From Areca catechu (taxonomy: Eukaryota > Streptophyta > Magnoliopsida > Arecales > Arecaceae): 64,000 nt of DNA. The notes under the pieces were generated by a model that saw only the letters and a program-made list of their open reading frames with translations, was not told the origin of the DNA and did no database searches. Shown here one piece after another: positions 47,999-58,758 of this stretch. Every line of letters starts with the position of its first letter. Positions within the stretch are counted from its first letter, which is position 1. Location of the stretch: NCBI GenBank assembly GCA_021397845.1, contig CM038050.1, forward strand, positions 10,172,471 to 10,236,470, read 5' to 3'. Position numbers and translations under genes: made by a program.

Positions 47999-49670
47999 GG
48001 TGACAACATGAGCGAGAGAAGTCTCCACCAGCCATGCGAGAGACCCCCCTTCCCAGGAGGACCCGCACGGTCTGAGAGAGGAGCTCCCCGCTCCTGCTCA
48101 ACAACCTCCGGCAGACGTCCAGCTGGCCGCGCTCGCCCAACAGATGCAAATCCTCACCACGGCAGTGTACCAGCTCCAGCACCACCAGCGGTCCTTGGCC
48201 ACCCACCAGCAGCCAAGGACCCTCGCGGCCCATGCTGCGACACCCCGCGACAGCCTGCGATCCTTCCAAGGGAGACCTTCGCAGCTGCGGGCCACCACTG
48301 ACCAACGGGATAGTCATTTGACTCCGACGAAGAGACAATGGGCCGGGTCTCCCGGCAGGGAGAGCCAGTCCCCTACCCTCGAACGGGTGACATCCAAACC
48401 CCACCGAGGTCGAAGAGGCAAGTCCCCCCTTCATGAGCACCGTGCACCCATGTCACTTTCTGCGTCTCTTTCCGCAGAAGGTTCTACCGACAAAGCCATC
48501 AGGCACGCAGCCGAGAAGTGCCTGGAAGAGCATGAGCGCAAGCTGGTGGAGTTATCCTGCCGATTTGTGAACATGCAGGGCTCTGCTGACGAGCCAACGG
48601 GCTATGATGCCCGTCCCCCCTTCTCCCGAGAGATCCAAGAGGAACCAATTTCTAGCTGGTTCCGGATGCCACAAGTGGATCCCTACGATGGGACCACCGA
48701 CCCCCTAGACCACCTGGAAAGTTACAAAGCCCTCATGAGGGTCCAGGGGGCCACCGACACCCTCCTATGTGTCGCCTTTCCTGCCACTCTCCAGAAGGCA
48801 GCCCGGGTGTGGTTCACCCATCTGGAGCCGGAGAGCATCAACTCCTTCGTCCAGCTGGGGTAGAAGTTCGTGGCCCACTTCGACGCATGTCGGAAGATGC
48901 CGTGAGAGGCGGACTGCCTCTTCTCCATCAGGCAGCATGACCGCGAGCCCCTGCAGGACTACTGGCCCGTTTCAAGGCTGCTGCGTTGGAGATCTACAAT
49001 ATCGAGGAGCCAGTTGCTATGCTGGCCCTGAAGTGAGGGCTCAGGACTTCCCGCCTGACCTACTCGCTCGACAAGAAGCCCCACAAGAGCTACTCCGAGC
49101 TCCTCTGCCGAGCTCAGAAGTATGTCCGTGCCGAGGAGGTGGACCGCACGAGGAGGGAGCTAGACAGGAAGCCCTTGAAGAAACCGGCTCTCGCCGAGAC
49201 GTCCGGGACATGGAAGTCAGGTCCTACGCCTTCGAACTTCTGCCAGGGGCCGAGACTGAGGTGCGCTCCAGTCCCAGGAGAGACACCTACTCCCCTGTTT
49301 GCCTCGAGGATAAAAATCCTGATGGAGATCGAAGGTGAGCCCTACCTGAAGTGCCCGCCTCCGATGAGGCCATCCTCTAGCCGTGACAAGACGAAGTACT
49401 GTCGCTACCACTGCGACCACAGCCACGACACCGAAGAATACCGCAACTTCAAGAAGGTGATCGAGGAACTCATCAAGAGAGGCTATCTTGGGAGGTATAT
49501 AGGGGGTAGACGCCAAGCAAAACCTCAGGCGCTCGTCACTCTCCCGCCAGTTCCTACAGTGGATAACTGCCCTACCGAGAAGCCGGTGGGGATGATAAGT
49601 TGGAGGGCCGATCGCGCATCCAAGAAGGCTCGGGGGGCAGGGCAATCTGAAAATGTACCCCCTTTATGAG
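47999..49670 (+). pseudogene. Gypsy gag
   Basis: The capsid (retrotransposon gag domain) has SSWFRMPQVDPYDGTTDPLD, HLESYKALMRVQGATDTLL and ARVWFTHLEPESINSFVQLG. After stops at about 48861 (CAG-to-TAG), 48903 and 49034 (CGA-to-TGA) come TSRLTYSLDKKPHKSYSELL, the zinc-knuckle-like CRYHCDHSHDTEEYRNFK and IEELIKRGYLGRYI. Would form the virus-like particle. The reading frame is broken, so it is inactive. Confidence 0.87.
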
Positions 49671-49674
49671 GAAA

Positions 49675-50400
49675 GGGGAAGGTTGGGGGGAAAATATAAA
49701 TAACGATGCCGTAGTCATCGAGATGACAATCGTGAAGCATCCTGTAAAATGCATCATGGTTGATAGTGAAAGCTCAACAGATATGCTTTTTTATGATGCC
49801 TTCTCCAGAATGAATTTGTCTACTGCACAGCTCAGGCCTGTGCATGTAGCCCTTGTCGGCTTCACAGGAGACTCTGTGGAGGTCGAGAGAGAAATCACTC
49901 TTTTGGTCACCGCTAGGACTCCACCTCGATAGAGCACTATCATGATAACCTTCACAGTAGTTAGACTCCCCTCTTCCTACAATATTATCCTCGGCCGACC
50001 CGGACTTAATCTGCTCGATGCCGTCGTCTTCACGAAGCGAATGCTGGTGCAGTTCCCAACTCCTCACAGAGTTGGTGAAATGAGAGGTGCACCTCAGCCT
50101 GTCCAGCACTGTTTCCAAACCCTCCCGGGTACCAAAGTATCCGAGGAAGATCCCAGGGTGGACGAGCTCGACCAAAGGGCGCAGGACCCCAAAAGTGGCC
50201 CGGCCGAGCGCCTGCTATCTTTTCCACTTGGAACCAATCAGGAGAAGACAGTGCAGATTGGGGCCCAGCTGCAAGAGGAGGAAAGAGCCCACCTATTGGA
50301 GTTCTTGAGGATGAACGCAGATGTGTTTGCCTGGACGGCATCCGACATGCTAGGTATTCCCTCTGACATCATCACTCACAAGCTGAGCGTTGACCCGAAG
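49675..50400 (+). pseudogene. Gypsy protease and pre-RT linker
   Basis: Retropepsin segment KCIMVDSESSTDMLFYDAF followed by PVHVALVGFTGDSVEVEREI and NIILGRPGLNLL. The active-site triad, D-S-G or D-N-G in relatives, is D-S-E here, so the catalytic Gly is lost. One in-frame TAG near 49930. The linker ends in FAWTASDMLGIPSDIITHKL, the usual lead-in to RT. Confidence 0.85.
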
Positions 50401-51665
50401 TACAGGCCAGTTCGGTAGAAGAAGAGGAGTTTCACCCCTGAGAGGCAGGCGGCAATCAACAACGAAGTCGACAAACTCCTCGCCGCCGGCTTTGTCCGGG
50501 AGGTGCAATACCCAAGCTGGCTGGTGAATGTGGTGATGGTGAAGAAGAGCAACGGCAAGTGGAGGATTTGTGTTGACTATACCGACCTGAACAAGGCATG
50601 CCCGAAGGATAGTTTCTCCCTCACAAAGATTGACCAACTCGTGGATGCCACCTCGGGTCACCGACTTCTCTCCTTTATGGACGCATTCTCCAGATACAAT
50701 CAGATCCGGATGCACCCAGAGGACGAGGAGCACACCGCCTTTATTATCGACCGAGGGACTTACTACTACAAGGTGATGTCCTTCAGTCTGAAGAATGCTG
50801 GGGCCATGTATCAGTGTCTGGTCAACGAAGTCTTTAAAGATCAGATTGGCTAGAACATGCATGTGTACATGGATGATATGCTTGTCATGAGCAAGCCGAG
50901 TTCGGACCACATCGCCGACCTCGCCGAAGCCTTCAGCAATCTCTGGAAGCACCAAATGAAGCTGAACCCAGTAAAGTGCGCCTTCGAAGTAGTGGCAGGA
51001 AAGTTCTTGGGCTTCATGGTCACTCAGAGGGGCATTGAAGCGAACCCGGAGAAGGTCCAGGCGATCGTCGACATAGAGCACCCGACATCCAAGAAGCAGG
51101 TCCGGCACTTGACGGGGCATATTGCAGCCCTGAGTCGGTTCATTTCAAGGTCGGTCGATCGCTATCTTCCCTTCTTCAAGGGCTGCACAAGATGCACGAC
51201 TTCACCTGGACGGAGGAGTGCAAGTCAGCCTTTGAAGAGCTGAAGGAGTTCTTGGCCACTCCCCCGCTGCTCTCTAGACCGGAGGAAGGAGAGGAGCTAT
51301 CGCTCTATCTAGCGGTCACACCCAGGGCCGTCAACTCGATCCTTGTTCGCACAGACAAGGACGGATCTCAGAAGCCGGTATACTACACCAACAGAATCTT
51401 CCACGATGCGGAGATTAGGTATACCCGCTCCAAAAAACTTATTTTTGCTCTAATAATGTATGCTAAGTACCTCAGGCCCTACTTCCAAGCGCATCCCATC
51501 GCAGTGGTGACGGACCAACCGCTGAAGACCATACTCAGCCACCCTGAAACGTCCGGGCATTTGGCCAAGTGGTCCTTAACGCTGAGTGAGTTCGACATCG
51601 CATATCGGCCGAGGTCGTCACAGAAAGCCCAAGTCCTGGCCGACTTCCTAGTCGAGTGCACAGGA
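50400..51665 (+). pseudogene. Gypsy RT and RNase H
   Basis: RT: FTPERQAAINNEVDKLLAAG, WRICVDYTDLNKACPKDSFS, SFMDAFSRYNQIRMHPEDEE and YMDD active site at 50865-50876. Gypsy RNase H: FTWTEECKSAFEELKEFLAT, DAEIRYTRSKKLIFALIMYA and VVTDQPLKTIL. Stops at 50418 (CAG-to-TAG) and 50851, and a frameshift near 51190, split the frame. Otherwise the catalytic residues are in place. Confidence 0.9.
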
Positions 51666-51731
51666 CTCGCCGAAAAGCCAGGGCAGACTCCCGAGGAGCA
51701 TCAAATCGAGCCCGGCATAGAGGAGGGACCG

Positions 51732-52010
51732 TGGATCCTCCACGTGGACGGCGCATCCAATTTCGACGGAAGCGGAGCAAGGCTCATCCTCGCCAACAGT
51801 GATCGGATTGTGATGGAATGTGCCCTCCGCTTTAAATTTGCCGCGACAAATAACCAGATGGAGTATGAAGCATTCCTCGCAGACCTGAAGGTCTCACATG
51901 AGCTAGGTGTCCATAGCCTAAAGGTCTTCACCGACTTTCAATTGGTGGCCGGACAGGTTTCCGGAGAGTATGAAGCTAGAGATCTCCATATGATGAAGTA
52001 CCTAGAACGA
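51732..52010 (+). pseudogene. Archaeal-type RNase H (aRNH) domain
   Basis: WILHVDGASNFDGSGARLIL, then TNNQMEYEAFLADLKVSHEL and VFTDFQLVAGQVSGEYEARD, with Asp/Glu/Asp at catalytic positions (HVD, YEA, FTD). This second RNase H after the ordinary gypsy one is a known mark of Tat-lineage elements. The frame is open through the whole domain. Confidence 0.85.
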
Positions 52011-52179
52011 GTCTGCTCATGCACGACAAACTTCCGACGCTTCAATATCTTTCATATCCCCGGGGGGAGAATGCATGTGCGGATGCACTGTCGAGACTCG
52101 CAACCTTACCAGACTCATCGCTGGGGCGTGCATATATCGAGTACCTCAAAAATCCGAGCTACAAAGCTCCAGAGAAAGT

Positions 52180-53440
52180 GCAGCAAGTCACCTCGGAGCC
52201 AAGCTGGATGGATAGGTACATCAGGTATATTACTGATGGCACTTTGCCCGAGGACAGCACGGAGGCCGGTCTCATTAAAAAGAAAGCCTCCCGGTTTGTC
52301 CTGATGGAAGGACAGCTCTACCGCCGGTCCTACTCATACCCACTCTTGAAGTGCCTGAGACCCGCAGAGGCAGCCTTCGTTCTCCAGGAGATGCACGAAG
52401 ACCTATGCGGGAACCACGTCGGAGGAAGGATGTTGGCATTCAAAGCTCTCCACCAGGGATACTTCTAGGAGACCATAAGAGAGGACGCCACCGACTTCGT
52501 GAAGAGATGCAACAAATGCCAGCGCCATGCTCATATACAGTGTTAGCCGGCGGCGCCGATCTCACAACTCTCTGCCCCTTGGCCCTTTCCCAATGGGGAA
52601 TGGACATCTTGGGGCCGTTTCCCCTGCACCGGGGCAACGAAGGTTCTTGCTGGTGGCCATCGACTACTTCACCAAATGGGTGGAGGCAGAGCCATTGGCA
52701 CAGATCATGGAAGCAAAGGTCTGCCAATTCTTCTGAAAGTCGATAATATGCCGCTTTGGACTTTCCCACTACATCATCATCGACAACGGGCGGCAGTTTG
52801 ACAACTGGGAGTTCGAAGGCTTCTGTGTTGAGCACGGCATCCAGCATCACTTCATCTCCATCACTCACCCCTAGACCAACGGAGAGGCCGAAGTGACCAA
52901 CGAACCATCCTCCAGGGACTCAGGACCAGACTGGATCAGGCCAAGGATAGGTGGGTGGAAGAACTTCCAAGTGTTATATGGGCCTACCACACAACGCCCA
53001 GGACAGCGACCGACGAGATGCCCTTCAACCTCGTCTTCGATGCCGAGGCTGTGGTCCCGGTCGAGCTCGGCCTGCCCATGCTACAGGTACAGCAATATGA
53101 TGAAGCACAAAACTCGATGCATCTTCTGCTCAACTTGGACCTCCTCAAAGAGACCAGAGACAAAGCTCGACTCAGGATGGCAGCATACCGGCAATGAGTT
53201 GCCCGATATTACAATGCCCGAGTAAGACCCAAGGCCTTTCGAACTGGCGACCTGGTGCTCCGTTGAGCTGAAGCATCTCAACCACGGGAGTGCGGCAAGC
53301 TCTCGCCAAATTAGGAAGGTCCGTATAAGGTGGTAGAAGCTCTCCCGCATGGAGCCTACTACCTCGCGACCTGGGCGGAGCCAGATTTCCATGAACATGG
53401 AATGCCTACAACCTGAGAAAGTATTATCAGTAATGTAAGG
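52180..53440 (+). pseudogene. Gypsy integrase
   Basis: HHCC finger at about 52350-52540: MHEDLCGNHVGGRMLAFKAL, then FVKRCNKCQRHAH in frame after a TGG-to-TAG stop (GYF*ET). Core: WGMDILGPFPL (about 52600), IIIDNGRQFDN (about 52780) and HPxTNGEAE (about 52870, CAG-to-TAG), i.e. the D,D,E residues are kept. The C-terminal part (NARVRPKAFRTGDLVLR, then KLSPN*EGPYKVVEALPHGA) aligns with the integrase tail left in the element at 24.2 kb. Broken by stops and two frameshifts. Confidence 0.87.
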
Positions 53441-53659
53441 CTCATCTTTTAACATAATAAAGGTCCTCTCTTGCAATGATCACTTTCCACCTTGCAGGAA
53501 TACCACTACCCGGCCTAAGGCTAGGCATGCCGAAACCCGGAGGACAATACCCTGACATTAAAACGCGGGGCCAGATTCTCCGACGCCAATAATGTAAGGT
53601 CCTTTCTCATCGATGAATGAGGTTCCTCTTATGCAATCGTTTCTTGCTTTGCAAGAGAA

Positions 53660-54420
53660 TCTCCACCAAGTCTTCAAGCCCAGCTCCAGGACATCTAAGC
53701 CCGGAGCTCAGCTCTCTGGCCACCAAGTCTTTGAGCCCAACTCTAGGACACCCAAGCCCGGAGCTCAGCTCTTCAGCCACCAAGTCTTCGAGCCCAGCTC
53801 CAGGACATCCAAGCTTGGAAACAAGCTCTCCGGCCACCAAGTCTTTGAGCCCGGCTCCAGGACACCCAAGCCAGGAGCTCAGCTTTCCGGCCACCAAGTC
53901 TTCGAGCCCAGCTCCAGGACATCCAAGCCCGGAGCCAAGCTTTCCGGCCACTAAGTCTTCGAACCCAGCTCCAGGACATCCAAGCCCGGAGCCAAGCTCT
54001 CTGGCCACCAAGTCTTCGAGCCCAGCTCCAGGACACCCAAGCCCAAAGCTCAGCTCCACGACATCCAAGCCCGGAGCCAAGCTCTCCGGCCACCAAGTCT
54101 TCGAGCCTAGCTCCAGGACATCCAAGCCTGGAGCTCAGCTCTCTGGCCATCAAGTCTTCGAGGCCGGCTCCAGGACATCCAAGCCCGGAGCCAAGCTTTC
54201 TGGCCACCAAGTCTTCGAGCCCAGCGCCAGGACATCCAAGCCCAGAGCCAAGCTTTCCGACCACCAAGTCTTCGAGCCTAGCTCCAGGACATCCAAGCCC
54301 GGAGCCAAGCTCTCAGGCCACCAAGTCTTCGAGCCCAGCTCCAGGACACCCAAGCACGGAGCTCAGCTCTCCGGCTACCAAGTCTTCAAGCCCAGCTCCA
54401 GGACATCAAAGCTCGGAGCC
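53660..54420. repeat. Tandem array, 57-bp unit, about 13 copies
   Basis: Unit: caagtcttcgagcccagctc, caggacatccaagcccggag, c(c/t)aagctctccggccac. Copies begin at about 53671, 53728, 53785 and so on. Since 57 is 19 codons and the unit has no stop in several frames, long open frames run on both strands; they are by-products of the repeat. Confidence 0.93.
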
Positions 54421-55310
54421 AAGCTTTCCGGCACCAGGTCCCAGAGCCCAGTGCCGAGACCTCCAAGTCTTCAAGCCTAGATCCAAGACATCAAAGCCCG
54501 AAACCAAGCTTTCCGACACCAGGTTCCAAAGCCCAGCACCGAGACCTCCAATTCTTCGAGCCTAGCTCCAAAATATCAAAGCCCGGAACCAAGCTTTCTG
54601 GCACCAGGTCCCAGAGCCCAGCATCGAGACCTCCAAGTCTTCGAGCCTAGCTCCAAGACATCAAAGCCCAGAACCAAGCTTTCTGGCACCAGGTCCCAAA
54701 GCCCAGCACCGAGACCTCCAAGTCTTCGAGCCTAGCTCCAAGACATCAAAGCATGGAACCAAGCTTTCCGACACCAGGTCTCAGAGCCCAGCGTCGAGAC
54801 CTCCAAGTCTTCGAGCCCAGCTCCAAGATATCAAAGCCTGGAACCAAGCTTTCCAGCACCAGGTCCCGTAGCCCAGTGCCGAGACCTCCAAGTCTTCGAG
54901 CCCGGCTCCAAGACATCAAAGCCCGGAACCAAGCTTTCCAGCACCAGGTCCCAGAGCCCAGTGCCGAGACCTCCAAGTCTTCAAGCCCAGCTCGAAGACA
55001 TCAAATCCTGGAACCAAGCTTTCCGGCACCAGGTCTCAAAGCCCAGCACCGAGACCTCCAAATCTTCGAGCCTAGCTCCAAGACATCAAAGCCTGAAACC
55101 AAGCTTTCTGGCACCAGGTCCCGAAGCCCAGCACCGAGACCTCCAAGTCTTCGAGCCCAGCTCCAAGACATCAAAGCCCGAAGCCAAGCTTTTTGGCACC
55201 AGGTCCCAGAGCCCAGCGTCGAGACCTCCAAGTCTTCGAGCCCAGCTCCAATACATCAAAGCCCGGAACCAAGCTTTCCGGCACCAGGTACCAGAGCCCA
55301 GTGCCGAGAT
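54420..55310. repeat. Tandem array, 85-bp unit, about 10 copies
   Basis: Unit: caccaggtcccagagcccag, c.ccgagacctccaagtctt, cgagcc.agctccaagacat, caaagcccggaaccaagctt. Starts at about 54431, 54516, 54602, 54687 and 54771. The half caagtcttcgagcc.agctcca is shared with the 57-bp unit, so one array probably arose from the other. Confidence 0.92.
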
Positions 55311-55640
55311 CTTAAAGCTCTCCTCCGTCTGGTTGAGCCCCTCTAAGGTCGAGCCCCCTAGGTCAGAGTCGGGCCTACCATCCTTCGCTAGATCGAGCCC
55401 CCCTGAGCTGGAGTCGAGTCAGCTCCCCAGCTCCAGTGCATCCAAGACTTCTAGATCCGGAGCTCAGATCTCCGGCCACCACATCTTCGAGCCCATCTCC
55501 AAGACATCAAAGCTCGGAGCTCAGATCTCCGGCTACTAAGTCCCAGAGCCTAGCGTCGAGACACCAAAGCCCGGAGCCAAGCTCTCCGGCCATCAAGTCT
55601 TGGAAACTCAGAACCAAAGGAGGAGTCTTCTTTTGGATCT
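55311..55640. repeat. LTR-like motif block after the arrays
   Basis: Contains gagcccctctaaggtcgagc and gagtcgggcct...ccttcgctagatcgagcccc, the same wording as the subrepeats inside this element's LTR (about 47110-47260), followed by two more diverged copies of the array unit to 55620. Confidence 0.7.
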
Positions 55641-56012
55641 CATCACATGCACTAAAGGAGAGAAAAAGGGGCAAGACAATTTGACAAGATATATTTTCAT
55701 TACTTAATGAAAAGGGTTACAATACTTTTGAGGCCCGACATGCCGGGCAGCCCAGGAAAGAAAACAACAAAAAGGCTACAGCTAAAGAAAGGACCTAACT
55801 CTACTCAGCTGGCGCCTTCCCAGGGCGGCGCGCCACCTAGGCTCCGTTGCCCTCGACCTCTGAGGCCGGGGCTCCTCCTTCAACCATCGCTGCTGGCGGA
55901 GTTGGTTCGGCCATCATCACCGGTGGAGCTGTCTCGGTCGCCGCCACCTGCGGGGTCGGTTTCGCCGCTGCTACCTGAGGAGCCGGCACGACCGCAACAA
56001 GGTGCTCCTCCA
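55641..56012. other. Spacer between arrays and antisense gene
   Basis: Mostly Pro/Ala-rich low complexity on both strands, possibly the decayed C-terminal end of the antisense gene. Nothing firm. Confidence 0.4.
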
Positions 56013-58232
56013 TTATAACCGGTACGGGGGCCGAGGCCTTCGCACCCTTGGAGTCCGGGAGTCGGAGGGCGGCCATCCGCTCTTCCGAGAGAATTCCTCG
56101 CAGCTGGGATGACAGTAAGCAAACTCTTTGAAAAAGGAGTCCGTCGCTGCCTCCTTGAAGTCTAGCTTGAACTCCTCGGAAGCCTTGTAATTTGCAACCA
56201 CCTCCATCGCCCTCTTGTCCGCGTCCTCAGCTCTACGGACGGCCTCGGCGGCCTCTTTCTTCATGGCCTCAGCTAAACTGACGGCAGTGGAGGCCCTCCT
56301 CTCTACCTCGGTGGTCTCCTGGTCGGCGGTCGCGACCTTCTTCTTAGAGGAGACGGCCCGCCCTTTCGCTGCCTCTAGCTCAGCCTGAAGCTCCTTCAGC
56401 TGGGCGCCCTTTGACTTGAGCTCTTCCTCGAGCTCCCTTGAGCATCGCCCGGTGCTGGCGACTTTGCCCGGAGGTTCTTGATCATCATGTTAGCCTCCTA
56501 GAGGTTGTCGCTCTTTCACCTTAGTTCGGCCTTCGAAGACTCGAGCTCCATGTCGCTCTCCTTATCCCTTCTGACCCAGTTACGGCAATGGTCCCGGATC
56601 AGTAGGAGTTCTGCGCCTTGCTGCACCAAGAGTGATGTTAGTCAACAAGAAAATGAGAGAGAGAGAGCGAGGCATACCGGAAACCAACTTACGGTGTAGA
56701 GGTTGGAGAAGGATGCATTGATGGTGTCGGCCATGTACTTCCTGCTTCTCTCTCGTCGGTCGTAGGACTGAACGAAGAAATCCATCATCCGCTCGGCAAT
56801 TGTCGGGTCCCTAGCAAGGGAGACGTTGGGCCTCAGTCTGAAGGGGACCCGACGGTAGTCCCTGTCTCTTTTACCCGTCGCCGATTCGGGACCGCCTACC
56901 CCTTTGACGGTGGAAGCTGTTGGTGCAGGCTGAGAGATTGGCGCCACCTCAGATGGAACCGCTGAAGTCGGCCCCACGCCCTCCAGCTCCCTGTCCTCCT
57001 CGACCTCGATGATCTCCGGAGGAGGTGATGCCATCGCGGTAGCAGCGGCGGCAAATCTTGCCCGAACTACCACCTCGGACTTTGACGTGGGAGCTGAATC
57101 GCGTCACCTCGAAGGCTCCGGGGCGGATTCAGCAGCCCTCTTTCTCCTTGGCTTGGAAACGGGCTCGGCCGGTGCCGCGCTCGCGCCGACATCTACCCGA
57201 GCCCTCTTCGGAGTGGGCTCACCGGTGCCCTCTACCTGGTTCATCTCCTCGGAGAATGAGAGTTCCTCCATAGAGAACTTCATGCCTTCACCGAGGAAGA
57301 AGACGTCAGCTCCCAAAAAAAAATGAAGAAAAAGAGAATGAAAATAAAAAGGATTTTTGAGCTGAACTCACCCAACTCTTGTGTTGGGCCGACCCTGGCC
57401 TTGTGAAGATTCTGCTCCGATAGCAGGACCTCAAGTGAAGGGACCTCGATAGAGTGAAGCTGGTCGTACACCTCTAAATCGGCTACATCGACTGTAGAAT
57501 CCAGGTTGGGGGACCGATCCGGGTCGCTCCAGACCCATTCAACCCCCTCAATCGAGGCGAAAAAATACCTACTCTTCCATCCTTTGATGGAAGAGGGAAG
57601 TTCAAACTTAATCCCCCTAGGGTAGGAGGAAAGAGACCACCACCCCTTCTTGGTGGGGTGGCATTTCAGGATGAAGAAAGTCCTGAACAAGGAAAAATGG
57701 GCGATAATCCCGCGGAAGTGGTACAAAACAATGAAGGAAAAAATGGTCATGATGGCATTCGGGACAAGCTGGGTGGGGACAAGACAATAATGGCTCAGGA
57801 CAGAGAGGAAGAAAGGGTGGAACGGGAATCGAAGGCCACCCGAGAAGGTTTCCTCGTAGAAGGCTATCCAACGCGGGCCACTGGAGGTAACCTGCTCTCC
57901 CGGTCGAGGAACCGAGAGCCGGACGCTGTCCGGGATACCATAGGTGTCCCGGATAGTCGCAATGTCCACGACCGTGATCACTGAAGCGATCCCCCGGGAC
58001 CTGTTGACCGAGAAGATTCGGGAGCAGGCACAGAAGGTAAAAGAAGAGGACGAGGTGGAGGAGAAGACGCGGGCTCCCTAATCACTATTCCCCCAGGTGC
58101 GAGCCTTCGGTTAACCTCGAAGCACGCCGCGTCCTCCTCCTCATTAGAAGAAGAAGAAGGCGGCCTCAGTCTCGAAGGCCTGGCCTCACCTTGGTCAGTA
58201 ACGGGATGGAAATGTGGCCCAAAGCGAGACAT
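56013..58232 (-). pseudogene. Antisense three-exon transposon gene (aORF) of 13-kb element
   Basis: It lies antisense to the element. Exon 1 57372-58232 begins MSRFGPHFHPVTDQGEARPS and, after a frameshift near 57980, carries the gypsy-type transposon domain (FYEETFSGGLRFPFHPFFLS, then SHYCLVPTQLVPNAIMTIFS, KKGWWSLSSYP). Intron 1 57310-57371 (GTGAGT...GGGAG), phase 1. Exon 2 56693-57309 is basic/acidic linker (PTPKRARVDVGASAAPA) with one CGA-to-TGA stop. Intron 2 56621-56692 (GTAAGT...GTGCAG), phase 0. Exon 3 from 56620 is coiled coil with stops, ending in VVANYKASEEFKLDFKEAAT. Layout and both intron phases match the copy at 25.9-28.0 kb. Function unknown. Confidence 0.72.
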
Positions 58233-58747
58233 GAAGGTCAAAAGATAAGAAGAGCAGAAAGAGGGAAGAGACGGACGAAGGTCTGAAGGAGAACCTAACC
58301 CTAAGTGAGTCCCTACTCGACCAATGCGAGGAAGGAGACTGACCTGCTCAGGACTTGAGGAGGCAGAGGTGGCCGGGAGAACGAAGGAAAGGTCTCGGTA
58401 CGAAGGCGGGCATGTAGAATTTGAAAGAAGGTACACTTCGAGAATGGTTACCTTTCCTTTCGAAATGACGGGCATTTGACCGCATCGTTACGGCTCCCCA
58501 CCATTGGATCCGTGCCACGTGTCGACCATCGACAGGGCTGGTGTCTGGCTTCGGCTGCGGTCGCCCAGAATTCTGTGCCCGCAATAACCATTCCTCGAAC
58601 GTATCCACGTGGCCCCATCAAATAGGCCGAAGAAACCGCTCCCTGAAGCATCGATGATCGTGGCCATCATTGCGCTAGATTCTCGCCTTTCCACGTCAAC
58701 ATTGCATTTACCCCCTTCGCCCCAAGCGCTTCGCGCCAACGAGACTC

Positions 58748-58758
58748 GAGGGGGCAAA
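58748..58758 (+). promoter_or_regulatory. Polypurine tract
   Basis: gagggggcaaa directly before the 3' LTR; fits plus orientation. Confidence 0.65.

Noticed and set aside
53617..54480. 287-residue open frame of Pro/Ser repeats (and long frames on the other strand)
   Set aside because: It is the 57-bp tandem array, which has no stops and a length divisible by three, so all such frames are by-products. No start context, no homologue, and it lies in the non-coding slot of the element.
54753..55539. Open frames of 190-200 residues in the 85-bp array
   Set aside because: The unit is not a multiple of three, so the frame rotates through all three phases of a stop-free unit. Not a protein gene.
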